DNA from: Gemmatimonadota bacterium
Lineage (GTDB): Bacteria > Orphanbacterota > Orphanbacteria > Orphanbacterales > Orphanbacteraceae
DNA length: 16,829 nt
Assembly: GCA_013002425.1 (NCBI GenBank)
Contig: JABDJQ010000608.1
Coordinates: 1-16,829, forward strand
Direction of reading: 5' to 3'
Within the stretch, counting starts at the first letter, position 1, and every line of letters starts with the position of its first letter. Under the pieces are notes generated by a model. That model did no database searches. It saw only the letters and a list, made by a program, of their open reading frames with translations, and was not told the DNA's origin. Shown here piece by piece: positions 8,116-14,900 of the stretch. The translations under genes were made by a program, and so were the position numbers.

Positions 8116-8741
8116 GCTTTGCCCCTCCCGAGAATCGCCCGCACGTGGTCGAGCATGAGTTCGATCGCGACCTGATTGTGCCCGCCGCGCGGAACGATCA
8201 GATCCGCGTACCGCTTCGAGGGCTCGACGAACTGCTGATGCATCGGCTTCACCGTCTTCAGATACTGTTTCACGGCCGCGTCGACCTCGCGGCCGCGGTC
8301 GCGGATGTCGCGACGGAGCCGCCGGATCAGGCGCTCGTCTTCATCGCAGTCGACGAAGATCCGGGCGTCCATCTTCGAACGCAGCTTCTCGCTTTCGAGC
8401 ACGAGGATCCCTTCGAACAGCAGCACGTGAGCGGGCTCGAGACGAAGCGTGGCTTTCTCACGCGTGTGCTCGACGAACGAATACACGGGGCGCTCGATCG
8501 CCTCCCCCGCCAGGAGCGTTTCGAGATGGGTCAGAACGAGTTCGTTGTCGAAGGCCGAGGGATGGTCGTAGTTGATCTTGACGCGCTCTTCCATCGAGAG
8601 GTCGGAGCGGTCGAGGTAGTAGGCGTCGTGGGAGAGCACCGCCACGCTTTCGCCGCGCAGTTCGTGGGCGATGCGGAGCGCGAGAGTCGTCTTGCCCGAG
8701 CCGCTCCCGCCGGCAAGACCGATGACGACAGGGGTGATCAC
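8112..8741 (-). CDS. udk: Uridine kinase
   Basis: Uridine/cytidine kinase phosphorylates uridine and cytidine to UMP and CMP in nucleoside salvage. The Walker A motif GLAGGSGSGKTT is at the N-terminus, followed by SHDAYYLDRSDLSMEERVKI, NYDHPSAFDNELVLTHL, VLLFEGILVL and RLIRRLRRDIRDRGR, all typical of Udk. I place the start at the GTG at 8741, giving 209 residues as in most homologues. The frame is open 10 codons further, to a GTG at 8771 inside the preceding gene. Neither start has a clear ribosome binding site, so translation is probably coupled to the preceding gene, whose stop is 4 nt upstream. The end overlaps the UbiA-family start by ATGA. Substrate preference cannot be read from sequence alone. 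Confidence 0.92.
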   Translation of the reverse strand: MITPVVIGLAGGSGSGKTTLALRIAHELRGESVAVLSHDAYYLDRSDLSMEERVKINYDHPSAFDNELVLTHLETLLAGEAIERPVYSFVEHTREKATLRLEPAHVLLFEGILVLESEKLRSKMDARIFVDCDEDERLIRRLRRDIRDRGREVDAAVKQYLKTVKPMHQQFVEPSKRYADLIVPRGGHNQVAIELMLDHVRAILGRGKA

Positions 8742-8745
8742 CGAA

Positions 8746-9105
8746 TTACGAGCGTGCGACCAGGAAGACACCGACGCAGATGATGAGCGTTCCCATGATC
8801 CGCGCGAGATCCACGTCTTCCTGAAAGAGGAAGTAGGAAGCGATCATCACCACGACGTAGCTGATGCTCACCATCGGGTACGCCCAGCTGACTTCGACCC
8901 GCGAGAGCACGATCATCCAGACGAGCGCGGAGAAACCGTAGAGCGCGAAGCCGGCGAGCACGTAAGGGTTCGCAAACGCGCCGAGCACCTTCATGATCGC
9001 GCCGTTCTTCGTGATGGCGCCGACCGAGTTCATGCCGTGTTTCAGCGTGAGCTGGCCGATGGCGCCGAGCGAAACGCAGAAGAGAATCATCAATACGTTC
9101 TTCAA
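8746..9105 (-). CDS. Small four-helix membrane protein of the SMR/EamA superfamily (ArnE-like)
   Basis: This 119-residue protein has four predicted membrane helices at about residues 2-20, 47-68, 73-94 and 99-117. The pattern of small-multidrug-resistance and single-EamA-repeat proteins is visible: SLGAIGQLTLKHGM near the N-terminus, SRVEVSWAYPMVSISYVVVM in the middle and LARIMGTLIICVGVFLVARS at the end. Homologues of this size include EmrE-type drug exporters and ArnE, a subunit of the flippase for undecaprenyl-linked aminoarabinose. Its place next to a polyprenyl sugar transferase and a UbiA enzyme favours a lipid-linked sugar role over drug efflux, but that is inference. The start is TTG with AAAGG 7 nt upstream. 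It lies 78 nt after the sugar transferase stop and 4 nt before udk. Confidence 0.75.
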   Translation of the reverse strand: MKNVLMILFCVSLGAIGQLTLKHGMNSVGAITKNGAIMKVLGAFANPYVLAGFALYGFSALVWMIVLSRVEVSWAYPMVSISYVVVMIASYFLFQEDVDLARIMGTLIICVGVFLVARS

Positions 9106-9139
9106 ATCTCACCCTTTCCTCGGGACGAATGTCCGGCCC

Positions 9140-9169
9140 ATCGTAGCCCCGGCGCACCGGGGGGCGCAA
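9140..9169 (-). promoter_or_regulatory. Possible promoter and GC hairpin upstream of the SMR gene
   Basis: On the minus strand, TTGCGC (9169-9164) and TACGAT (9145-9140) are 18 nt apart, a weak match to a sigma70 promoter. The spacer holds a perfect 6-bp stem, CCCCGG-TGCG-CCGGGG (9162-9147). The hairpin lacks a T tract, so it is not a standard terminator for the upstream sugar transferase gene. Either reading is tentative. Confidence 0.3.
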
Positions 9170-9183
9170 GGCGCGTGATCGCT

Positions 9184-10581
9184 CTATTTCGACTCTGCTG
9201 CGTGCTTCACGACGTGCCGGAGCGTCAGCAGCAGGATTTTGACGTCGAAGAAGAGCGACCAGTTCTCGACGTAGAACACATCGTAGCGCGTTCTCTCCTC
9301 GACCGACGTATTCCCGCGGAGTCCGTTCACCTGCGCCCAGCCGGTCATGCCGGATTTCACGCGATGGCGATCGAAATAGCGCGGGATCCGCTCGCCGAAC
9401 TGCCGGACGAAGTGCGGCCGCTCCGGACGCGGGCCTACGAGGGACATATCCCCTTTCAGCACGTTCCAGAGCTGCGGCAGCTCGTCGAGGCTCGTTCGTC
9501 TTAGGATCGACCCGATGCGCGTGGTTCGTGAGTCCCCCGGCGGAGACCAGATCGGGCCCGTCGCCGCCTCGGCGCCCTGCTGCATCGACCGGAACTTGTG
9601 AATCCTGAAAATACGGCCGTCGCGGCCCAGGCGGATCTGCGTATAGAGAATCGGGCCGCGCGAATCGAGCCGGATCAGCAGCGCGATCAGAAGGGCGGCG
9701 GGTGCGAAAACGGCGAGAAGCGCCGCGGCAACGATAATGTCGAAGGTGCGCTTCATGAAGCGGTTCCACGACTCGAGCGGGAAGCCCTTGACGCCCAGGA
9801 GCGGGATGCCGTCCATTTCGCTGAGGCGCATCCGTTCGTTCATGCGGCCGAAGAGATCGGGCACCACCTCGAACTGTACCGGAAGATGCTGGCAGCTTCG
9901 CACGATCCGCGCCACGGCCTCTTCCGGCGCGTCCGGAAGCGCGATGAAGATGCGGTCGATTTCGTTCTTCCGGACGAGTTGCGGAAGCTCCGCCCACGAG
10001 CCGAACGCGGGATGCCCCTCGTCCGTTGCGCCGCCGTCTTCCGTTACGACGCCCGCGAGTTCGTAGCCGAAGTCGGGATTGCGGTCGATGCGTTCCCGCA
10101 CCGCGCGGCCGAGCGCGCCGTTACCGACCAGCAGGATGCGCTGCACCCCGAGGCCGCGCCGGCGAAAGATCTTGCGCAGCCGGCGCTGAAGCATGCGCAT
10201 CGCGAGGACCGAGCCGAAGCCGAGCGACATCGCGAGCGCGAAATAGAGACGCGAGAACGAAACTTCGCGGTAGAGAAAACCGGCCGCCATCAGAAAGAGC
10301 GCCGCGAAGAGAGTGCCCTTGAGCACGAGCAGGATCTCGTCCTGGCGACGGAGACCGCGAGCCGGATCGTAAAGGCCGTACGACACGTAGATCGCCGTCC
10401 AGCCGAGCGCCGCCAGCAGCAGCGCCGGCCGGTACAGTTCGAACGACGGCACGCCGAGCGGCGCCGCGAACCAGCCCGAGGCGAACCGGACCCAGAACGC
10501 CAGGAAGAGTCCCGCCGATACGGCGACGTAGTCGCCCACCAGGGCGAGAAACGCGAGCGTCAATGGTCCCTTCTTGTGCAT
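9184..10581 (-). CDS. Undecaprenyl-phosphate sugar-phosphate transferase (WbaP/WcaJ-like)
   Basis: This 465-residue polyisoprenyl-phosphate hexose-1-phosphate transferase would start glycan assembly by moving a sugar phosphate from a nucleotide sugar to undecaprenyl phosphate at the inner membrane. The N-terminal part has several membrane helices (about 8-32, 52-70, 88-104, 110-128). A Rossmann-like CoA-binding-type domain follows (RILLVGNGALGRAVRERID, 148-166). The catalytic bacterial sugar transferase domain has KRTFDIIVAAALLA (277-290), HKFRSMQQGAE (328-338), DELPQLWNVLKGDMSLVGPR (366-385) with the Asp-Glu pair, and GMTGWAQVNGLRG (411-423). I chose the ATG at 10581 because upstream sequence is low-complexity intergenic DNA, although the frame stays open to 11124. 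The donor sugar cannot be read from sequence. A candidate promoter lies just upstream. Confidence 0.93.
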   Translation of the reverse strand: MHKKGPLTLAFLALVGDYVAVSAGLFLAFWVRFASGWFAAPLGVPSFELYRPALLLAALGWTAIYVSYGLYDPARGLRRQDEILLVLKGTLFAALFLMAAGFLYREVSFSRLYFALAMSLGFGSVLAMRMLQRRLRKIFRRRGLGVQRILLVGNGALGRAVRERIDRNPDFGYELAGVVTEDGGATDEGHPAFGSWAELPQLVRKNEIDRIFIALPDAPEEAVARIVRSCQHLPVQFEVVPDLFGRMNERMRLSEMDGIPLLGVKGFPLESWNRFMKRTFDIIVAAALLAVFAPAALLIALLIRLDSRGPILYTQIRLGRDGRIFRIHKFRSMQQGAEAATGPIWSPPGDSRTTRIGSILRRTSLDELPQLWNVLKGDMSLVGPRPERPHFVRQFGERIPRYFDRHRVKSGMTGWAQVNGLRGNTSVEERTRYDVFYVENWSLFFDVKILLLTLRHVVKHAAESK

Positions 10582-10621
10582 CCTCAGATCGACTCCCCAA
10601 AGGCCTCTATTCCAAACGGCA

Positions 10622-10650
10622 AGTGTACGGAAGCGGGCCGGGCTCCGCAA
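10622..10650 (-). promoter_or_regulatory. Candidate promoter for the sugar-phosphate transferase gene
   Basis: In the minus-strand sense, TTGCGG (10650-10645) and TACACT (10627-10622) are 17 nt apart. The -10 matches consensus at 4 of 6 positions and the -35 at 3 of 6. It lies about 40-70 nt before the chosen ATG, and the only long intergenic gap of the window surrounds it, which supports a separate transcription start here. Confidence 0.4.
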
Positions 10651-10718
10651 GGAGAGTCGCGTGCCTCGTTCCGGGGGCCGGGGGGGAGAATGCGGTGCGG
10701 GTCCTGTCGCGCCGCGGC

Positions 10719-10747
10719 ACCCCTGCCGCGGCGGGCTCGGCAGGGGT
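10719..10747. repeat. Perfect 10-bp inverted repeat (hairpin) in the intergenic gap
   Basis: ACCCCTGCCG (10719-10728) and CGGCAGGGGT (10738-10747) are exact reverse complements around a 9-nt loop. The stem is 8 of 10 GC pairs and should be very stable in RNA or in extruded DNA. No T run follows on either strand, so it is not a classical intrinsic terminator. It lies between the glycosyltransferase stop and the next gene, where it could act as an attenuator or as protection of the mRNA 3' end. Confidence 0.6.
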
Positions 10748-10809
10748 CCCCGCCGGGCGCGCCACCCGCACGAGTGATCCCCCGGCTCCCGGAAGGGGCC
10801 TGCTCCGGC

Positions 10810-10882
10810 GGGGGGAATGGGGAGGGGAAAGGAGGGGAAAGGAAGGGATAAGGGGGGAAAGGAAAGGAATGGGGGAACGGGG
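10810..10882 (+). repeat. G-run polypurine tract
   Basis: Of these 73 bases only four are pyrimidines (10818, 10849, 10870, 10878). At least eight runs of three or more G are present, and the unit GGAGGGGAAA occurs twice in tandem at 10821-10840. The tract ends one base before the stop codon of the upstream glycosyltransferase. It could form a G-quadruplex or triplex on the plus strand, which is the template strand for the genes here; the minus-strand transcript would be C/U-rich. Together with 10582-10809 it fills the only gene-free stretch above 300 bp, in which I see no credible coding sequence. Confidence 0.8.
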
Positions 10883-10883
10883 T

Positions 10884-12032
10884 CTAGGCGCGCTCCTCCT
10901 CTTCCTCCAGGATCCCGGTCATGCGGGCGAGGAAGACCGCGCGGTCGAAGCGCTCGGCGTGGGCCCGGAGGGCGGCCGGGTCGAACTCGGCGGTTTCGAG
11001 GCGGTCGAGCGCGCGGTCGAGCGACTCGGTGGTCTGGTCGCGGAAGAACAGGCCGGTCGGGGCGTCGCGGCCGTCGACGACGGTTTCGAGGGCTCCGCCC
11101 CGGGCGTAGGCGATCACGGGGCACCCGCTCGCCATCGCCTCGAGCGGCACGATGCCGAAATCCTCCTCGCCGGGAAAAACGAGCGCGCGGGCGCGGGAAT
11201 AGAGGTCGGCGATCTCGTCATCGCTCACCCAGCCGCGAAACTGCACCGTCGGCCCGGCGATGGCCCGCAGATGCTCCTGTTCGGGCCCGCGGCCGGCCAC
11301 GACGAGCGGCAGGCCGCGTTCGGTGCATACGCGCACGGCGAGATCGGCGCGTTTGTACGGCACCAGCGCGGTCACCATGAGGAGAAAATCCTCGCGCGGC
11401 GCGTCCGGGCGGAAACGGCGGGTATCGACGGGCGGATGCACGACTTCGGACTCGCGCCCGTAGATCGTACGAATGCGGTCGGCCACGTGCCGCGAGTTCG
11501 CGAGATACCGGTCGACGCGATGCGCGGTCCGCTTGTCCCACTTCCGGAGATACGACGCGATCGGGGGCATCAGCGTGCGGGTCAGCATGCCCGTGCGTTC
11601 GTTCCGGAAGTACTGATCGTAAAACGTCCACACGTACCGCATCGGCGTATGGCAGTAGCAGACGTGCCTGGCGCCGGGCCCCGCCGAGGCACCCTTCGCG
11701 ACGCAGTGGCTCGTCGAAATCACGAAATCGAAACGCGCCAGATCGAAGGATTCGACGGCGCGCGGGAAGAGCGGCAGGTAAGGCTGATGCCTGCGATGGG
11801 CGCCGGGGAGACGGTCGATCTTCGACGTGTGAATCGTCATCGCTTCGATGCGCGGATTGAGCCGTCCGGGAACATGAACGAGCGTGTGGATCTCCGCATG
11901 AGGGATGAGTTCGCAGAGAGCGTCGAGCACCCACTCCCCCCCGCGCATCCCCGTCAGCCAGTCGTGCACGATCGCGACGGGCCGGCCTTCGAACGGGAGG
12001 GACGAACGGGAACGGTTCTCATGCGCCCTCAT
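10884..12032 (-). CDS. GT4-family glycosyltransferase
   Basis: This 382-residue GT-B-fold enzyme would add a sugar from a nucleotide-sugar donor to a lipid-linked glycan. The N-terminal acceptor domain shows VAIVHDWLTGMRGGEWVLDA (19-38) and the stretch VCYCHTPMRYVWTFYDQYF (124-142), which is common in mannosyltransferase-like GT4 proteins. The donor domain contains LVPYKRADLAV (223-233), VVAGRGPEQEHL (244-255) and the Glu-x7-Glu motif in EEDFGIVPLEAMASGCPVIA (289-308). The gene overlaps the preceding fused glycosyltransferase by ATGA at 12032-12029, so translation is probably coupled. The extreme C-terminus is acidic (ILEEEEERA). Neither the sugar transferred nor the linkage can be told from sequence. 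It is the last gene before the G-rich intergenic gap. Confidence 0.93.
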   Translation of the reverse strand: MRAHENRSRSSLPFEGRPVAIVHDWLTGMRGGEWVLDALCELIPHAEIHTLVHVPGRLNPRIEAMTIHTSKIDRLPGAHRRHQPYLPLFPRAVESFDLARFDFVISTSHCVAKGASAGPGARHVCYCHTPMRYVWTFYDQYFRNERTGMLTRTLMPPIASYLRKWDKRTAHRVDRYLANSRHVADRIRTIYGRESEVVHPPVDTRRFRPDAPREDFLLMVTALVPYKRADLAVRVCTERGLPLVVAGRGPEQEHLRAIAGPTVQFRGWVSDDEIADLYSRARALVFPGEEDFGIVPLEAMASGCPVIAYARGGALETVVDGRDAPTGLFFRDQTTESLDRALDRLETAEFDPAALRAHAERFDRAVFLARMTGILEEEEERA

Positions 12033-14335
12033 CGGTTCATCACTTCGCGATAGATGGCGAGGGTTCTTTCGGCCGTTTCCTTCCAGCAGAAGTCCTTCGC
12101 GCGCTTGATCCCGGCCAGGCGCCGCCCCTCTCTGTCGTCGAGCGCGAGCGCATCGCGCATTCCTTCCGCGATGGCCGGGACACTGAGCGGGTATACGAAC
12201 ACTCCGGATTCTCCGACGATCTCACGCTGCGAAGGCGTGTCGGCCACGACCACCTGTGTTCCGCAGGCCATGGCTTCGAGCGGCGGAAGCCCGAATCCCT
12301 CATAGAGGGAAGGAAACACGAAGAGGGCGGCGGCCGGGTAGAGCCGCGGCAGATCCTCGTCCCTGACGTAACCCGGGAAGTGCACGTGTTCGGAGAGGCC
12401 CTCCTTTCGCACGAATTCGCCGAGCGCCGGCCACTGGTCGGCGGCGCCGCCCACGATCACGAGATCGAGATCGGCCCGGTCTTTCCGCAGGATCTGGAAG
12501 GCCGCGAGCAGGCGTTCGAGGTTCTTGTGGCGAAGGAAGTTCGACACACACAGAACGTACGGCCGGGTGATGCCGAATCGTTCGCGCACCTCCGCGCGCG
12601 CGGCCTCCGGGTCGCAGGAGCCGAACCGCGGTTCGACGGCGTTGTACACGACGTGAATCCGCTCGGCGGGAACCCCGAGCAACTCGACGATGTCTGCCTT
12701 CGAAGCGTGCGACACGGTGATGATCGCCTGCGCGGAACGCGTGGCGGCGCGCAGCATCACGCGCGCGTAAACCCCGGCGGCACGCGACGGCGGGTACTTG
12801 AGGTGGATCAGATCGTGAATCGTGACGACGGCCGGGCATGGACGCACGACGGGAAGCACGTAGTGAGGCGAGTGAAACAGATCGAGGCGCGCGCGCTTCA
12901 TCTGGAGCGGCAGCGAGATGTGCTCGCGCACGGAGTATTTCGCGGAGCGTTCGTGACGCGTTTCGAAATTCGGCGCGTCGACGAGAGGCCCTGGCTCTCC
13001 CTGGAACAGGACGTAGTCGTTGTCCGGATCGATGAGGGCGAATTCGTCGATCAGATTTCGAATGTAGCGACCGATCCCGTAGTCGTGAATCTTGCGCACG
13101 TCGATGCCGATGCGGCGGCGTGTGACGGACGGCGCGAAGCTCTTTCGACGCGGCCCGTCGACGATCGCGCCGATCGACTCGATGCGCGACTCCCAGGTAT
13201 TGGCGGCGGCCACTTCGTCCGGCACCTGCGGGCGCGCCTGCGGCATGACGAGCGCGTCTTCGATCGCGGCCACGAACGCGTCCGGCCCGCGCGCCGAAAA
13301 GCAGTAGTCGCGGAAATCCGCGAGCGAAGGCAGTTCGATCACGACGACCGGCTTTCCCGTCGCGAGATACTCGTGAAACTTCATAGGGAAGACGTTCTTC
13401 GTCGTTTCGTTGATCGCGAACGGGATCATGCAGACGTCGAAGCCCTTGATATATCCGGGCAGAGTATCGTACGGCCTCGCGCCGAGCATGTGCACGTTCG
13501 GCATTGCGGCGATCGCATCGAACGCGGCTTGATTTTCCCCGAAGGAAACGGGCCCGATCATCACGAGATTCCAGTCGGGCCGCGCCTTCGCGACGTAGGC
13601 GATCAGGTCGAGATCGATCTTGTAATGACTGACCGCGCCGACGAAACCGATCACGGGCCCGGTCAGACGTTGGATCTCCTTCGGCACGACGGTTCCGGGA
13701 TCGAGCGCGAGCCGGAAATGATCGTAATCGGCCACGTTGGGCAGGTAGTGCGTGTTCGGATTGAAGCGCCGCTTGCTCTCGAATAGCCCCTGCGAGGTCG
13801 TGAAGACGAGATCCGCGTGGCGAAGAAGATCGCGCTCGAGCTGGTCGATCGTGTCGGCGGGCACTCCCGGATTCGCGCGGTACTCGTCGACGCAATGATA
13901 AATGCAGAGCCGCTCTCCGAGATGACCGACGAGATTGCTCGCGGTGGGCAGAAACGTCCAGAGAATCGGATCCTTCATGTTCAAATGATTCGCGATGCGG
14001 CGCAGCGATCGCCGGAGCAGATAGAAGTTGAAGCGCCTGGCCCACGCGAACCGGTAGAGCGGAATCGCGAGCGGAGAATGCACGTAGAGGTTCGGGCGGG
14101 GCGAGCGTACGCCGCGAAAGAAATTCACGACGCGCCCGAACACGCGGAGCACGTCGCGACGGCTCGGGCCCGGCGTGCGCAGCCCGAGCGACTCCACGAA
14201 CAGGACGCGATGATCTTTCGCGAGCCGGCTCATGAGATGCTGCGAGTTCGTCCAGAGTTCGGCGTCCCAGTTGCCCGAGGCGAGACAGATGATGTCGGCG
14301 CCTGCGAACTCGCTCTGTTTTCCCGGGGGTGTCAT
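12029..14335 (-). CDS. Two-domain protein: TuaH-like glycosyltransferase fused to a GT4 glycosyltransferase
   Basis: This 768-residue protein holds two complete GT-B enzymes. Domain one (about 12-395) begins with DIICLASGNWDAELWTNSQH and contains LWTFLPTASNLVGHLGE (125-141), IYHCVDEY (145-152), PVIGFVGAVSHYKIDLDLIA (227-246) and FPMKFHEYLATGKPVV (316-331), a pattern seen in TuaH-like glycosyltransferases. Domain two (about 407-768) begins RRIGIDVRKIHDYGIGRYIR. It has AVVTIHDLIHLKYPP (502-516), VLCVSNFLRHKNLERLLAAF (594-613) and the GT4 Glu-x7-Glu motif EGFGLPPLEAMACGTQVVVA (679-698). The linker between the domains is short (about 395-407). Most homologues of each half are separate proteins. 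The ATG lies 1 nt after the gmhA stop, and the 3' end overlaps the next glycosyltransferase by ATGA. Two successive sugar additions by one polypeptide are plausible; substrates are unknown. Confidence 0.92.
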   Translation of the reverse strand: MTPPGKQSEFAGADIICLASGNWDAELWTNSQHLMSRLAKDHRVLFVESLGLRTPGPSRRDVLRVFGRVVNFFRGVRSPRPNLYVHSPLAIPLYRFAWARRFNFYLLRRSLRRIANHLNMKDPILWTFLPTASNLVGHLGERLCIYHCVDEYRANPGVPADTIDQLERDLLRHADLVFTTSQGLFESKRRFNPNTHYLPNVADYDHFRLALDPGTVVPKEIQRLTGPVIGFVGAVSHYKIDLDLIAYVAKARPDWNLVMIGPVSFGENQAAFDAIAAMPNVHMLGARPYDTLPGYIKGFDVCMIPFAINETTKNVFPMKFHEYLATGKPVVVIELPSLADFRDYCFSARGPDAFVAAIEDALVMPQARPQVPDEVAAANTWESRIESIGAIVDGPRRKSFAPSVTRRRIGIDVRKIHDYGIGRYIRNLIDEFALIDPDNDYVLFQGEPGPLVDAPNFETRHERSAKYSVREHISLPLQMKRARLDLFHSPHYVLPVVRPCPAVVTIHDLIHLKYPPSRAAGVYARVMLRAATRSAQAIITVSHASKADIVELLGVPAERIHVVYNAVEPRFGSCDPEAARAEVRERFGITRPYVLCVSNFLRHKNLERLLAAFQILRKDRADLDLVIVGGAADQWPALGEFVRKEGLSEHVHFPGYVRDEDLPRLYPAAALFVFPSLYEGFGLPPLEAMACGTQVVVADTPSQREIVGESGVFVYPLSVPAIAEGMRDALALDDREGRRLAGIKRAKDFCWKETAERTLAIYREVMNR

Positions 14336-14336
14336 G

Positions 14337-14900
14337 TCAGGCGAAAAGGCGATCCTCGATCGCGAAGCAGAGGAGATGGCCGAGGCCGATGTGCACTTCC
14401 TGAATGAGCTGCGTGTCTTCGGACGGGACGGCGAGCGGGTGATCGACCTCGGCTCCCGCCTTCCATCCTTTCGCGCCGCAGAACCCGACGTTCACCGTGC
14501 CGATGGCGCGTCCGGCGCGGAACGCCTCGAGCACGTTCTCGGATCCTCCCGACGTCGAAATACCGACGAGGACGTCGCCGGGGCGCGCGTATGCCTCGAC
14601 CTGGCGCGAGAAAACATGCGCGAACTCCTTGTCGTTCGAGATCGACGTAAGCAGCGACGTGTTCGTCGTGAGCGCGAGCGCCGGGAGCGGCGCGCGATTC
14701 AGAATGAGCCGGTCGATGAGTTCGGTCGCCAGATGCTGCGCGTCCGCAGCGCTTCCGCCGTTCCCGAAGAAGTAGATCTTGCGGCCGCTCCGGATCGCCT
14801 CGACGACGACGTCGGCGACATGCTCGAACGTGCCGGCAAGCTTCTCGCGCGTCTTCGCCAGAACGGCCTCGCGCTCGCGGATCGCGTCTTCGAATCGCAT
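14337..14900 (-). CDS. gmhA: Phosphoheptose isomerase (D-sedoheptulose-7-phosphate isomerase)
   Basis: GmhA converts sedoheptulose-7-phosphate to D-glycero-D-manno-heptose-7-phosphate, the first step toward activated heptose for LPS core or S-layer glycans. The 187-residue SIS-domain protein has the phosphosugar loop FFGNGGSAADAQHLATEL (44-61), SNDKEFAHVFSRQVEA (88-103) and GISTSGGSENVLEAF (113-127). The C-terminal motif SEDTQLIQEVHIGLGHLLC (160-178) follows. Likely zinc ligands His56, Glu60, Gln167 and His175 align with those of the E. coli enzyme by spacing. The ATG overlaps the rmlD stop as TGATG. The later heptose genes (gmhB, hldE and the epimerase) are not in this window, so the final sugar remains open. 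Close SIS relatives such as DiaA are less likely, given the metal-ligand set and glycan context. Confidence 0.92.
   Translation of the reverse strand: MRFEDAIREREAVLAKTREKLAGTFEHVADVVVEAIRSGRKIYFFGNGGSAADAQHLATELIDRLILNRAPLPALALTTNTSLLTSISNDKEFAHVFSRQVEAYARPGDVLVGISTSGGSENVLEAFRAGRAIGTVNVGFCGAKGWKAGAEVDHPLAVPSEDTQLIQEVHIGLGHLLCFAIEDRLFA

Noticed and set aside
8738..9997. A 419-codon minus-strand open frame overlapping the SMR and sugar-transferase genes
   Set aside because: It is Arg-rich and low in hydrophobic residues, and it crosses two genes with clear families. It is an out-of-frame shadow.
10582..11124. The sugar-transferase frame stays open about 180 codons upstream of the chosen start
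   Set aside because: This part is Arg/Pro-rich, runs through the G-run tract and overlaps the end of the glycosyltransferase gene in another frame. The family N-terminus begins at the ATG at 10581.
12380..13786. A 468-codon plus-strand open frame antisense to the fused glycosyltransferase
   Set aside because: It has shadow composition and no domain, and it covers a well-supported gene on the minus strand.
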